The position numbers were made by a program, and so were the translations under genes. Under the pieces are notes generated by a model. That model had not been told where the DNA came from. It ran no database searches and saw nothing but the letters and a program-made list of their open reading frames with translations. Below, in pieces: positions 32,838 through 43,032 of a stretch of DNA of 64,000 nt. Origin of the DNA: Ascarosepion bandense (Eukaryota; Mollusca; Cephalopoda; Sepiida; Sepiidae); assembly GCA_037127315.1 (NCBI GenBank), contig JBBBDQ010001688.1, forward strand, positions 291,001 to 355,000, given 5' to 3'. Numbering within the stretch: the stretch's first letter is position 1; each line of letters begins with the position of its first letter.

Positions 32838-33153
32838 TTTTTTTTTAATCATGTCACCCCAAGCAAGGCGGTAATGCCACTGATGCACAGGGGGCTACGT
32901 AAGAGTAAGAAGATTTGAAAAGAGAAAACTGGAAACCACATCCTAAACAGGGAACAAGGGATGAGCCTCTTCACCTGTTCAGTAGACGTGGGTGGAGTGT
33001 GAACCGGGTGATAGTTTAGTTTATCTACTCCAATTGGAAAAGAAAAAAGAGTAAAAGATTTGAAAAGAGAAAACTGGAAACCATATCCTAAACTGGGAAC
33101 AAGGGATGAGCCTCTACACCTGTTCAATAGATGTGGATGGAGTGTGAACCGGG

Positions 33154-33199
<46 letters not shown>

Positions 33200-33640
33200 T
33201 CCTTTATTATGTCTTCACTAATTTAATTTTTAATTTTGCTCTGTTCATCTTTTAATCAATTTTTTATCCATTAAAGGGATAATGGCACAAAGGTGCAAGA
33301 GAGAAAGTGAATGCAAAAAAATTAGAAGAAGACGGAAACTCATTCCTAGAGAGGAAACACGTGATAAAACTCTGCTACTGTTCGAAAGACGTAGAAGAAT
33401 TATGAACCGGACAGTAACAAAACCTATCGACTCCTATTGAAGAAAAAACTATAAATAGTAAATAAAATTTCATTGAGAGACGTTAGAATTATAGCGTTGG
33501 AGTTGACTTTAAAAAGGACTGGAAACCCTATCCTAGGCAGGAAACGAGATAAACCACTACTTCTGTTCAAAAGACCGATAAGGGGTCTGAACCGAGCGAT
33601 AGTAGAACCTCTCTATTTCTACTGAATTACTAATCTTCCA
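32838..33640 (-). mobile_element. LINE-B-tail module array, four modules
   Basis: On the minus strand the array ends with the terminal block (plus-strand CACCCCAAGCAAGGCGGTAA and T-run at 32833). Two young modules at 32900-33155 are alike. Past a (TA)n run (33157-33198), two much older modules can still be recognised at 33325-33450 and 33490-33640 by GGAAAC, a TCCTA word, 'CTGTTCAAAAGAC' and 'GAACCG-GCGATAG'. The array therefore has an age gradient. Confidence 0.72.
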
Positions 33641-33652
33641 GTTCTAGTTTTT

Positions 33653-34105
33653 ATCCGATTTATTTAAATTTCTTCTCTTTTTTATTTTTCTAGAACTTTT
33701 TCTAGAATTTTCTGTTATTTCATTTCTCATTCCGGATTCTGGCATTTTCTTTCATTTCTACTTTTTGTCCGATTTATTTATATTTCTTTTCTTTTTTTAT
33801 TTTCTGGAACTTTTTTTAGAATTTTCTGTTATTTCATTTCTCATTCCGGATTCTAGGATTTTCTTTCATTTCTGCTTTTTATCCGATTTATTTAAATTTC
33901 TTCTCTTTTTTATTTTTCTAGAACTTTTTCTAGAATTTTCTGTTATTTCATTTCTCATTTCGGATTCTGGAATTTTCTTTCATTTCTCCTTTTTGTCCGA
34001 TTTATTTATATTTCTTTTCTTTTTTATTTTCCTAAAACTTTTTCTAGAATTTTGTTATTTCATTTCTCATTTCGGATTCTGGCATTTTTGTATTCTGGAA
34101 TTTTT
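33653..34105 (+). repeat. Minisatellite, 4 x 114 bp, alternating unit types
   Basis: Units start at 33653, 33767, 33881 and 33995, exactly 114 bp each time. Units 1 and 3 share ATCCG and TTTAAATTTCTTCTC. Units 2 and 4 share GTCCG and TTTATATTTCTTTTC. The alternation shows a 228-bp dimer that was duplicated. Because 114 is divisible by three, a 142-residue open frame (33765-34193) crosses it, rich in F, L and S with a 38-residue period. I treat this frame as a by-product. Confidence 0.92.
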
Positions 34106-35085
34106 GGATTCTCGCATTTTCTCATTCACGTTTTCTTTACTTTTACTTCCTATACCGTTTTATTTTTTATTTTTTTATTTTTTGTTCAGCTAAAAATGTC
34201 TGAATTTGTATTGCCTCTTTTCTTCCACCTCTTCTTTCTTTTGTTTTCTTTTATTTCACTCTACATTCCGTCATTTTCCTCTCTTTTCCTCTCCGCCTTC
34301 TTTTTTGTGACTCTTCTTCACTATAAACAAGTGTCTTTTTCGTGAACCTTCTCCATTGTTCCGTCTTTTTTTTTTTCCATTTCCATTTTTATTCCTTTCG
34401 TTTACTCATTCTTGATTTCCTACTTTCCATTCCAACCAATATTGCTCCTTATTTTCTATCTCCTTTCTTGATGTCTCATCTCTTTTACCAACGATTCTCT
34501 CTCGTTCAGGCCTCATCAATAACCATTTGTTTGACACCTTACAACAGTTTCCTCAACACCTACCACCATTTTGGATTTATGGAAGGCAGAAAAATGAACC
34601 CAAGACAACATACTACACTGTTCAACTCAAGGGAGACTATTAATCATCTCAAAAAGAAAAAAGAAATATATAAATGAAAACTAGAAACAACGAGGCGAAT
34701 TTTAATTTAATACCTTCAAACATTTTTTATGGTGATCTCTTTTAAGCTATTGAGAGAAGTGTAGTCGTCCAGAGATATTTTGCCGGACTTATACGGTTTC
34801 AGACGAAGCATGATCCCCGTGGAGCCATTTTGTAGCAATGTCCTACTAAAAAATAATGCCACTCTAGAAGCCTCCATATTTGTACATAAGTTATTTTTTT
34901 TATCAGTTTGTTAGATCTAAAGAAAGAAACGGATCAATATGTTGCCGTGAAGCTAGAAATGTTGAGATGGAACTGAAACATTTTAGTACTGATAAAAGAA
35001 ACATGAAGATCTTGATAAATATTCTCAACTCTTACTATTTAACTCATAGCAGGGAGGAAAAGAAAACAGACAGATACATACTGTA
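34106..35085. other. Pyrimidine-rich and AT-rich DNA, no recognised gene
   Basis: A T- and C-rich stretch to about 34400, then ordinary AT-rich DNA. Frames of 75-111 residues lack motifs. Confidence 0.4.
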
Positions 35086-35087
35086 TC

Positions 35088-35190
35088 CACAGTTTATTTG
35101 CACTTAAGTGAATATAACGAACCCGACTGCAATTCGAAATTTGTTCCCCGATTTTATATTCTGTTATCCATTGCACCATTCTCACATCCA
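35088..35190 (-). mobile_element. SINE-A head fragment
   Basis: Minus-strand head only: GTTTATTTGCACTTAAGTGA, CTGCAATTCGAAATTTG and TCCATTGCACCATTCTCAC. Confidence 0.65.
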
Positions 35191-35269
35191 AGCTTAGAGC
35201 ACCGGGTATTCTCAAGCGGTTACCCATATGTGTATTGACTAGGCTCGATTTCACTTAACGGATCGTACG

Positions 35270-36012
35270 AGAACCGGTATTTCACCGAGCTATGGCCACA
35301 ATTTAAACAACCCAAGGTATGCATATGATACAGTGCAGACAGAAAGGAAACTACAAGACCCCCTACAGAAGGTAGCTGAAGAGCAGCCCAATATGCCAAG
35401 TACAGGTGGGGAATACTAGAATCAAGCAGGTACAAAAATTCAAACACCTGGAAAGTGTTATAACAGAAGACGGAAAGTGCGACACAGAGATCCAAAGGCG
35501 AATTGGCATAGCGAAGGAAGCATTCCAAAAGTTGAGTAAAGTATTAAGAAACAGGACAAATTCGCTAGAAACAAAAAAGAGGGTACTGAGTTATCAGTTA
35601 TTCAATATGGCAGTGAATGCTGGACAATATCATCAAAGATGAAGGAAAAACTTGAAGCAACTGAAATGTGGTTCTACATAAGGATGCTGTGAATATCATG
35701 GATCATGCATGTGAGCAATGATGAGGTCTTAGAAATGATGGAAACGAAAAGGAAATTAATACTGAGCATCAGGAAGAGACAGCTGAATTTCCTGGGACAT
35801 GTAATGAGGAAAGAGGGCTTGGAGAACCTGATACTAACAGGCCAGATAGAGGGAAAAAAGAGACAGGGGAAAGCAGCGGATAACATATCTGAAGGACCTA
35901 ATCAGGTGGATGATGGAACGTGGGTTGCATGGTGTAACAAGAAAAGGGATAGGAAGGCGTAGAAGGCCATGATCGGCTAAATCCTGAAGGGACAGGGCAC
36001 ATAGGAGAAGAA
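35270..36012 (+). pseudogene. LINE-A C-terminal half, best-preserved copy
   Basis: Plus strand. Near 35325 'AYDTVQTERKLQDPLQKVAEE' corresponds to the catalytic 'ADDTVL' palm region with the aspartate pair damaged. 35406-35642 reads GNTRIKQVQKFKHLESVITE, GKCDTEIQRRIGIAKEAFQK and LSKVLRNRTNSLETKKRVL. After frameshifts, 35705-35962 reads MHVSNDEVLEMMETKRKLIL, SIRKRQLNFLGHVMRKEGLE and NLILTGQIEGK. The 3' end CCATGATCGGCTAAATCC is at about 35970. The enzyme would have been the reverse transcriptase of an APE LINE. It is dead. Confidence 0.85.
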
Positions 36013-36277
36013 GAATGAACGTAAGAGTGAGAAAATGTAATCAGCGATCCGAGTTAAAATTTGTCCACGTCAAAAGAATAATCCTTATCCTTAGGTTCTC
36101 GTAATACAAGAGTGTCCTATTAACAGGTTTTCTCAACATGTCATAAGCCGGCGTAGGCTTTAATAAAGTAGGGTGTCAAAATTAATAAACGGAGAGAACG
36201 GGCAGAAAATTTCCTCGCAAAAAATAAACACCTACACCCGGTTTCTATTAGACAATTTAGAGTAAGGATGGACGTAC

Positions 36278-36533
36278 AGAGTCAGCCAGTTGATTGCCAT
36301 ACGTGATACACATTTTGGCGATCATGACTCTTTCGAGACATGATTGGCTGAGCAGAAGATTATCCCGGAGTAGGTTGCCATTGCTTTCTGCAGTAGACTA
36401 GTTGCCATCCTAGGCTTTAGAACTTAATTTGTTCTATTATTTAACCCATAACTGGAGGGAATAGACGGATTAATATCTTTCCTAAGGGTATTTGTGCGTA
36501 AATGAATGCAAGGAATTCAACTGGCATTCGAAC
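36278..36533 (-). mobile_element. SINE-A, head-truncated
   Basis: Minus-strand copy from tail GTCAGCCAGTTGATTGCC to CAACTGGCATTCGAAC. The first part of the tRNA-like head is lost. Confidence 0.85.
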
Positions 36534-36616
36534 TTTTAAAGGATAAATCTTTTGTATCCTTATAATATTCCTTCCTACCGATTCCGCTTTCATTCAAATC
36601 GCATATTTCATTCTTG

Positions 36617-37232
36617 TACGTTGTGGTGCAGTGGATATCGATTCGGAACGACAAATCAGTGAGCTTAGTTCGAATACCAAATGGGTTCCTTGCATTCACT
36701 TATACACAAATACCCTTGGGAAAGGTATTAATACATCTCTTTCCTCCAGTTATGGGTTAAATAATGGGACAGATTGGGCTCTATAGCCTTGGTCGGCAAC
36801 CAGTCTACCACAGATTGCAATGGCAACTTACTGCGGGATAATCTTCTGTCCAGTCAGTCATGTCTCTTTCGAGACATGATCGCAGAAAACGCGTGTCACA
36901 TATGGCAGTTAATTGACTGACTCAATATAATTGTTGGAATCCTGATTAAGGCTTTTAATGGGCATAAAGTGGGAGATCGGTTTTCTATTGTTATGAAGTA
37001 ATAAACTGATCCCCCAATAATTACTACTTGATAATATAATACATCTCTTCACCTTCTAGCTATGAGTCTAATAACAGGGCAGATTGGGTTCTATAGCCTT
37101 GATTGGCAACCAGTTTACCGCAGAAAGTAATGGCAACCTACTGCGGGAAATTCTTCTGACCCACCAGTCATGTATTTTTCGAGACATTATCGCCCAAGCG
37201 TGTATCACGTATGTCACTTAACTGACTGACTT
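36617..37232 (+). mobile_element. Composite SINE-A dimer with palindromic linker
   Basis: A full SINE-A (36617-36924) is followed by a linker with the palindromic unit at 36966-37018, then a second SINE-A lacking its head (37040-37232). It is the plus-strand counterpart of the dimers at 32303 and 52857. The palindrome core is inverted relative to the 32-kb copy when the SINEs are aligned. Confidence 0.85.
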
Positions 37233-37254
37233 TATTCATAATAACCATTTTAAT

Positions 37255-37878
37255 ATTGCTGCCATATCTGGTCGGGTGCCCCTGCTGCTCTCCTTGGGCT
37301 TCTTGACAAAATACAAAGGAGGATCTGTAACGTGGTTGATACTGACTTGGCAGACCGGCTGCAGCCGCTCTCTCACCGGCGTCATGTGGCTTCCCTGTGC
37401 CTCTTCTACAAGTACTTTCATGGCTTCTGCTCCGATGAGCTTAGATCACTGGTGCCGCCTAAGCACGAATTTACACGAGATACTAGATTAGCAACTAGGT
37501 CCCACCCTTTTACAGTTAAACGAATAAGATGTAACCGTAAATTCTACTCCAACAGCTTCTTTTCTCGCGCTTCCCGCCTGTGGAACTCCCTTCCACAAGT
37601 CTGCTTTCCCGACAGTTACAATCTCCAGGTGTTTAAATGTAGGGTCAATAGACACCTCCTATCACACTATCACACTCCTATCACACTAACTCCCAACTAT
37701 TCTCACAACACTCTCATCTACCCAGCCCTCATTCTCGGTATCCTTACCCGCCTATCACCCACCCTCTGACATTTCCTATATTTAATCAGCCTTTCTCCAC
37801 TCTACGTAGCCCCCTGCGCAGTGGTGGCAGTGACATGCCTTGCTCGGGGTGAAACGCTTATAAAAAAAAAAAAAAAAA
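37255..37878 (+). pseudogene. LINE-B C-terminal domain and complete 3' end
   Basis: This is the best LINE-B C-terminus here. The frame at 37332-37769 reads RLQPLSHRRHVASLCLFYKY, FHGFCSDELRSLVPPKHEF, RDTRLATRSHPFTVKRIRCN, RKFYSNSFFSRASRLWNSLP and SYNLQVFKCRVNRHLLSHYH. The pattern is that of jockey/CR1-type LINE proteins. The 3' UTR has the terminal block GTAGCCCCCTGCGCAGTGG and TTGCTCGGGGTGAAACG, and a 17-base poly(A) near 37862-37878 that fixes the 3' end. It is 5'-truncated like most LINE insertions. The reverse transcriptase itself is absent. Confidence 0.87.
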
Positions 37879-38365
37879 CAGTATTCCGCTACTTTGGGTG
37901 ATCTCGAGCCTTTCATTGAGGGAATTTTAGAATTAAAAAAAAACTCTACATCGAGGATCAGGTAAGATTTTCCAAGTTTTTATCAAGTTGTTAATATGTC
38001 GAAGGTGATGGAAGTTTGTCATGTGCCGATTCTTATGCAGAATTTGACTGTCGATTTTTTTTTATCGCTAAAGAGCTCGTCTTAAATCGTTCCTGATGCT
38101 GGATTGTCAATCAGTTGAAACGATTTGTTCGATTTCTTTTTCAAGATTCTCGCCGGGCTTCCACGACGCTCATTATATTCGACATCTTCTCGATAGTTAC
38201 AAAAATCGGTTCTGCTGCACATAGATCGGGCGTGCGCTCTCGAATTCGAATGACGTAAGTTCTCATTCTACTACAGCCTCGTATAATATATCTGTATACA
38301 CACACACAAACACACGCACGCACAGAGTGATTTAAACACACATACATAAATGTACATAGACATTA

Positions 38366-39321
38366 CCAGCCATAATTATTAGGCCACCCCAGTTTTTAAA
38401 AGAATGATTTATTTCATCCTATTTTTAGTATTAATTGCCAGGTGGATAATTCTAAATGAAAATAGAATGGTTCTTTGGACGAGTGGCAGCCAATAAGAAG
38501 AGACTAGCATGGGGAAGAGAGCACAAAAACTGGACACCAGAACAGTGATCAAAAGTGTTGCGCACTCATGAGTCTAAATTCGAACTGTTTGGGAGTAAAA
38601 AGTGGGGGGTACACGTGCGGTGGAGGGTTGAGGAGCGAGTTAAAGATGAGTGTGTACACTCATCGATGAAATATCGTGGTGGATCCTGCATAGTTTGGAG
38701 TTGTTTTGCAGGCACGAGTTCAGGTGACTTCGTTGAAGTAAAGGGTACAATGAAGAAAGAACTGTACCATTCAATCTTACAGAGATATGCAATTCCATGT
38801 GGATTACGAATTGTGGGTCAACATTTCATCATCCAGCAGGATAACGACCCAAAACATACTCCTAAATTGTGCCAAATTTATTTAGAATTAACAGAACTGT
38901 CTGGAGTGTTAAAACTTATGTGTTGGCCACCTCAGTCACCATACCTCTCATCAATTGAACTTGCATAGGATGAATTGGACAGGAGAAGTAAGAAGAAACA
39001 GCCTAGTAATGTTCGGGATTTAGTTAGGTGTCTAAAGAATGCCTGGGGTGAGTTGTTGGAGGATTGTTTTTAAAAACTTGTGGCAAGAAGACCCAGACTG
39101 TGTGCAGCCGTTGTGAACGCAAAAAGAGGTTATTTTGATGAAACTGCAATATAGGTAATTATTAAATGTTTATAAATTCATTTGATGCACATGTTATTAT
39201 GCAATATTAAAAAAAACCCATTCTATTTTCATTTACAATTATTCACTTGGCAATAAATACTAAAGAATAGAATGAATATATCATTTTTTAAACACTATGG
39301 TGATCTAATAATTACGGCCGT
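38366..39321 (+). mobile_element. Tc1-like DNA transposon with TIRs, internally deleted
   Basis: The left end CCAGCCATAATTATTAGGCC and right end (reverse complement ACGGCCGTAATTATTAGATC) are imperfect terminal inverted repeats. They stay alignable for about 100 bp, including GAAAATAGAATGG on both sides. TA dinucleotides at 38364-38365 and 39322-39323 fit the TA target duplication of Tc1/mariner elements. The element is about 956 bp, shorter than the usual 1.3-1.6 kb, because the N-terminal half of the transposase is missing. Confidence 0.88.
38489..39154 (+). pseudogene. Tc1-type transposase, C-terminal two-thirds
   Basis: Readable parts in order: 'LAWGREHKNWTPEQ', a stop where a tryptophan is expected, then THESKFELFGSKKWGVHVRW, RGGSCIVWSCFAG, QQDNDPKHTPKLCQIYLE and 'WPPQSPYLSSIELA', a stop, then 'DELDR' and finally YFDETAI. 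The family's DDE triad: the first aspartate (usual SDES) is H here (THES). The second (QQDNDPKHT) is intact. The final acid in the NPIEL region is retained (SSIEL). The N-terminal helix-turn-helix DNA-binding region is absent. The loss of D1 plus two stops make it inactive. Confidence 0.88.
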
Positions 39322-39324
39322 TAG

Positions 39325-39353
39325 TGTATATATACATATATATATATATATAC

Positions 39354-39395
<42 letters not shown>

Positions 39396-39430
39396 AGAGA
39401 GAGTGGGGACAGAGAGAGAAAGAAAGAAAG
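39325..39430. repeat. (TA)n(GA)n microsatellite
   Basis: TA runs at 39328-39392, then GAGAGAGAG and AAAGAAAGAAAG. It adjoins the right end of the Tc1-like element. Confidence 0.95.
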
Positions 39431-39546
39431 GATGCGATGGGGGAAATTGTTGCGTAAATTATGAAAAATGGAAATAACACAAAAATTTACACAAAAATAC
39501 CTTGAAAAAATTACACAAAAATACCTTGAAATAATAAAGAGTAAAT

Positions 39547-39875
39547 TTATTCAATAAAATTGCCATTGGCTTCAATCTCGGCATCCAACCGATTTTGGCA
39601 TCTTCTGCGTCTCTTCCGGGCGCTCTCTTTGTTTAATTTACTGAAGGATGCCATAATCCTTGCTTTCACTTGACCTTTGGTGTTACAGTGAGTTTTGTTG
39701 GTCTTTCGTTCAACCCCGCCCTACACATTATAATCAAGGTTGGTACAGTCTAGAGTCATGACCAGTTTCTCCTGGTCGCATGGTGTACAGCCCAGTTGCT
39801 AGACATAGGTTTTTTCAGCAGCCACTTTCTTGAACTTGGGCACTAATAAATACCTCATCAAGACACGTCATGTAG
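39547..39875 (-). pseudogene. Mariner-type transposase, C-terminal part
   Basis: Minus strand, in several frames: 'AYMTCLDEV', then 'KVAAEKTYV', 'GCTPCDQEKLVMTLDCTN' and 'LDYNV', then GGVERKTNKTHCNTKGQVKA, RIMASFSKLNKESARKR and DAEIEANGNFIE-stop. The order follows a mariner/IS630 transposase: the QDSAPCH region with the second aspartate, the LDYYVWG region with the third, and the conserved C-terminus. The reading frame is broken by frameshifts and stops. Its expected upstream part lies on the same strand only beyond the 28S insertion, at 40462-40560. Confidence 0.8.
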
Positions 39876-39974
39876 GCATTCAGAAAGCATTGGATGTTAC
39901 ATCCAGTCAACATCTTGCTGTTTCTAGTTATCACCAGTGACGGCAACGTTATGCCTTCATTTCTAAAGACCCAA
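39876..39974 (+). repeat. Left 99-bp inverted arm (transposase fragment)
   Basis: Encodes on the plus strand 'HPVNILLFLVITSDGNVMPS', a middle part of the mariner transposase. It is the inverted complement of 40462-40560, with about 6 differences in 99 bases. It abuts the 28S rRNA piece with no gap. Confidence 0.92.
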
Positions 39975-40461
39975 CGAAAGGGAATCGGGTTAATATTCCC
40001 GAACCCGGACTCGGAGAGTGCTCGGGGGTGGCGGCGCCGATGGCAGCGATGTCGGCGGCGTGTCGTCGCTTCTCGGTCGAAAACGCGGTGACGCAAGCGA
40101 GCACGAAGACGTCGCCGAGAGCCCCGGGAAGAGTTCTCTCTTCTTCGTAAAGGACCGTGTCCGTGGAATCCGCTGGTCCGGAGATACGGAAAAGTTACCT
40201 GTAAAGCACCGCGGCTCGGGCGGCGTCCGGTGCGATTTCGGCGGACCTGGAAAATCCAGGTCCGGTTTTCGCAGCTCTCGAGCCGGTCCGTACCCACCAT
40301 CCGCAGCAGGTCTCCAAGGTGTACAGCCTCTTATCGATGGCATCAATGTAGGTAAGGTAAGTCGGCAAAATGGATACGTATCTTCGGAAGAAGGATTGGC
40401 TCCGAGGACCGGGTCGGTCGGGCCGTACCCGCGCGAAGCGAGGAACCGGTACAGGACTGTA
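39975..40461 (+). rRNA. 28S rRNA internal fragment (pseudogene)
   Basis: 487 bp of GC-rich DNA, in sharp contrast to its surroundings, reads as the middle of a large-subunit rRNA in sense. Landmarks in order: CGAAAGGGAATCGGGTTAAT, AGCCCCGGGAAGAGTTCTCT, GCGGCGTCCGGTGCG, CCGCAGCAGGTCTCCAAGGT, ATCAATGTAGGTAAGG, AAGTCGGCAAAATGGAT and GGATTGGCTC, then GGGTCGGTCGGGC and GCGCGAAGCGAGG. All match the order in animal 28S genes. Both ends are abrupt, and both adjoin the same transposase-derived sequence. Proteins read through it are artefacts of an rRNA. Confidence 0.93.
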
Positions 40462-40560
40462 TTGGGTCTTTAGAAATGAAGGTATAACGTTGCCGTCACT
40501 GGTGATAACTAGAAACACCATTATGTTGACTGGATGTAACGTCCAACGCTTTCTGAATGC
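40462..40560 (-). repeat. Right 99-bp inverted arm (transposase fragment)
   Basis: Minus strand encodes 'HPVNIMVFLVITSDGNVIPS', the same transposase middle as the left arm and in the strand that matches the C-terminal part at 39547-39875. This arm is therefore probably the original and the left one the inverted duplicate. Confidence 0.92.
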
Positions 40561-40924
40561 TTTCCACTGTCCTCAGATTGACATCCAACTAAGCTTACTA
40601 TACATTGCAATCGACAATATCATAAACAAAGAAACAAAATTTATCGTAAATAATCAGGCCGGTAAAAAATAATTACAGAAATATACTGTTTAATTAAAAA
40701 CAGAATATCTACTCAACTACGAGTATCGATTAAAAATAATGTTCAAACAAATAAATTAAATATGTCGGTTGTTAAAACCATTTCGCTAATGTTCGGGATT
40801 TTCCGTAACATTGTATATATACATTTGTTGACATTACGATACATTTCAAAGCTGAGATGGTTATTTATATAGAATCGAAAATTGTGTTATATAAGGCTCG
40901 ATACAACTTCGATTAGACTGCAGA

Positions 40925-41020
40925 ATCATTCGTGGTTGAGTGGTCTCAGACGCACTACATCAATTGGTGGCTTCCCCTATGTAGATAGGAGTCGCAGGTT
41001 CGAATACTTCAGAATGACAC
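40925..41020 (+). tRNA. tRNA-Leu-like sequence in tandem unit 1 (pseudogene)
   Basis: CGTGGTTGAGTGGTCTCAGA with ACGCACT looks like the D-arm and box A of a leucine or serine tRNA. A long variable region follows (TATGTAGATAGGAGTCGC), then the T-arm GCAGGTTCGAATACTTC. The TTCGAAT loop is intact but the T stem and acceptor pair poorly. It is unlikely to be a working tRNA. Confidence 0.6.
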
Positions 41021-41314
41021 ACATTTTAATAACAAAATTTATCGTAAATAATCAGACCGGTAGCTGTAAATATATTGCTTGATTAAAAACAGAATTATTA
41101 CTCAAATACGAGTGTCGATTAAAAAATAATGTTCAAACAAATAAATCAAATATGTCGGTTGTTAAGTCCATTTCGTTAATCTTCGAAACTTTTGGTAACA
41201 TTTTCTGTTCTCATTTGTTTACATTACGATAGATTTTAGAGTAAAGATGGTTATTTACGAAAAATCAAAAGTTGTCTTATATAAGGCTTGATTCATCTTC
41301 GATTAGACTGTGGA

Positions 41315-41410
41315 ATCATTCGTAGTCGAGCAGTTTAAGACGCACCCGCCAGATATATGGCTTTTCTTGTGTTGTTAGGTACCGCAGGTTCGGATTCTAC
41401 CGAATAACAC
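41315..41410 (+). tRNA. tRNA-Leu-like sequence in tandem unit 2 (pseudogene)
   Basis: Same layout 390 bp downstream: CGTAGTCGAGCAGTTTAAGA, a long variable arm, then CGCAGGTTCGGATTCTACC. Here box A has GTCGAGCAGTTTAAG, closer to tRNA-Leu than copy 1. The T stem is also better. Confidence 0.6.
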
Positions 41411-41600
41411 GCATTTTCGTAACAAAATTTCTCGTAAATAATTATGCCGGTAGAAAATATATATATAAATATACTGTGTAATTAAGAGACAATATACAGA
41501 ATATCTACTCAAATACGAATATTGATTAAAAATAATGTCCAAAAAATATATTTACGATGTCGGCTGTTAATTCCATTTCGTAAGTTTCCGGAACTTTCCG

Positions 41601-41601
<1 letters not shown>

Positions 41602-41648
<47 letters not shown>
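41602..41648. repeat. (TA)n microsatellite
   Basis: About 46 bp. A (TA)n(GT)n run is at 41949-41990. Confidence 0.95.
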
Positions 41649-41651
<3 letters not shown>

Positions 41652-41943
41652 TGACGGGGTTGGAGAAAATTTTATTAATTTGTTTTCCTGTGTTCTTGTA
41701 TTGTTTGTTGGAAGTAAGTGACTGCGCCATCTTCAAGGGGTCTTTGTTTTAGGTTGATATTTTCTATTCATGTTTTGTACTGTTTGAGATGTACTTTTGT
41801 CTTGTGTGAATAGTTAGGTAGGAGTACTTATTCCGTGACTTCGCCTGTCGAGCGCAGCTGAAATTCGAGTGGGCGTCTATCTATCTTTTTTAAATACATT
41901 CACCACGTTACTCTCATTGTTAACAACGAGAAATTGATAGTAC

Positions 41944-41988
<45 letters not shown>

Positions 41989-42196
41989 TAATAAACATAC
42001 ATATTGTACTTGGTCGATTGCACGACTTGGAGTTTTATACACTACGCAAACATCAGGTGCATTTTTTGTGCATCAGGAAAATTGCGCCTGATGATTGCAT
42101 AACAGAAAAATTCGAGTTGTATCATCGACATAGGACAATATTTATATTCATTAATATAATATTATATTATATATGTAAAAAAACTTATATTATATA

Positions 42197-42477
42197 TCTG
42201 AACTTATTTATAAATGGAACTTTGTTTGTCTGTGTGTGTCTCTGTGTATGTGTGTGTCCGTTACCTATAGACTCCGAAACGGCTGAACCGTTTTTCTTGA
42301 AAATTTACACAGTTGTACTATAAGCGTCTGCGAGTGTTCTTAGCTAGGTTTTGTGTCGAAGTAACCCCGATAAATATCGCAAATCGATAATCGGAAAAAT
42401 CGGGTTATAGAACGAGTGGTTCGATATGATATTCAGAAGTTTCGAGATTGCAATTCTCACAATAGTGCAGAAAATCG

Positions 42478-42518
<41 letters not shown>

Positions 42519-42698
42519 CAAGATTTTTGTGTGTGTGTCTGTTTATCTGTCTGTATGTCCTTTATGCAAATCCACAATTTTTATCCGATTCTCACCAAAC
42601 TTTCCACAAATATTCTTTAGGCTGAGTCTGAGGTTCAGGACCATGGATTAGTTTTAAAGCTTTCATTACACCCGAGCAACGCCGGGCTATAGTGCCAG
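42197..42698 (+). mobile_element. Helitron-like element
   Basis: Starts TCTGAACTTATTTATAAATG, holds the (GT)n tract, GGCTGAACCG and a (TA)n run at 42482-42513, and ends with CCGAGCAACGCCGGGC then CCAG. The last bases are CCAG, not CTAG. It has an internal deletion of about 250 bp compared with 55869-56651. Confidence 0.75.
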
Positions 42699-42713
42699 TA
42701 TACATATATATAT

Positions 42714-42800
42714 AAGTCATCCCCGCACACAACCTGTGTCGCTGTATTACAGCTCATCAGTGTGACTAGACATCCACTTGTGTCCTGCCGGAATCGTAAC
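42714..42800 (-). mobile_element. SINE-B tail, diverged
   Basis: On the minus strand GATGAGCTGTAATACAGCGA and GCGGGGATGACTTATATATA match the SINE-B body. The tRNA-like head is replaced by unrecognised sequence. Confidence 0.6.
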
Positions 42801-43032
42801 TCGGTCAATTTGGTATTAGCCGGAATAGCTAACCCCAAAGTAATAGGCACATGGAACCAGAGAACGAAAATTTTAGCTCGTTGTATATAAGCGGCGTATA
42901 CACACGCCAGTCACCGAAAGAACTCAATTCATTGCTAAAGAGTTGTGCATATATCGCTGACATGGTAACTGCTTTTTTCAAATTTTCCTCTCTAGAGAGC
43001 TCAATTTAATAGTATATATATATATATATATA

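Larger units (their letters stand above)
40633..41605 (+). repeat. Tandem repeat, about 395-bp units, with tRNA-like module
   Basis: Units start AACAAAATTT plus ATCGTAAATAATCA at 40633, 41031 and 41421 (periods 398 and 390; the third is cut short by a (TA)n run). Shared words include ATTAAAAACAGAAT, CAAATATGTCGGTTGTTAA, CATTACGATA and TTCGATTAGACTG. Each of the two complete units contains one tRNA-Leu-like sequence. Confidence 0.88.

Noticed and set aside
33765..34345. 142- and 97-residue F/L/S-rich frames as membrane proteins
   Set aside because: They follow the 114-bp minisatellite and pyrimidine-rich DNA. The hydrophobicity comes from T-rich codons.
39815..40521. Several arginine- and glycine-rich open frames of 100-161 residues
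   Set aside because: They are readings of a GC-rich 28S rRNA fragment and its flanks, not proteins.
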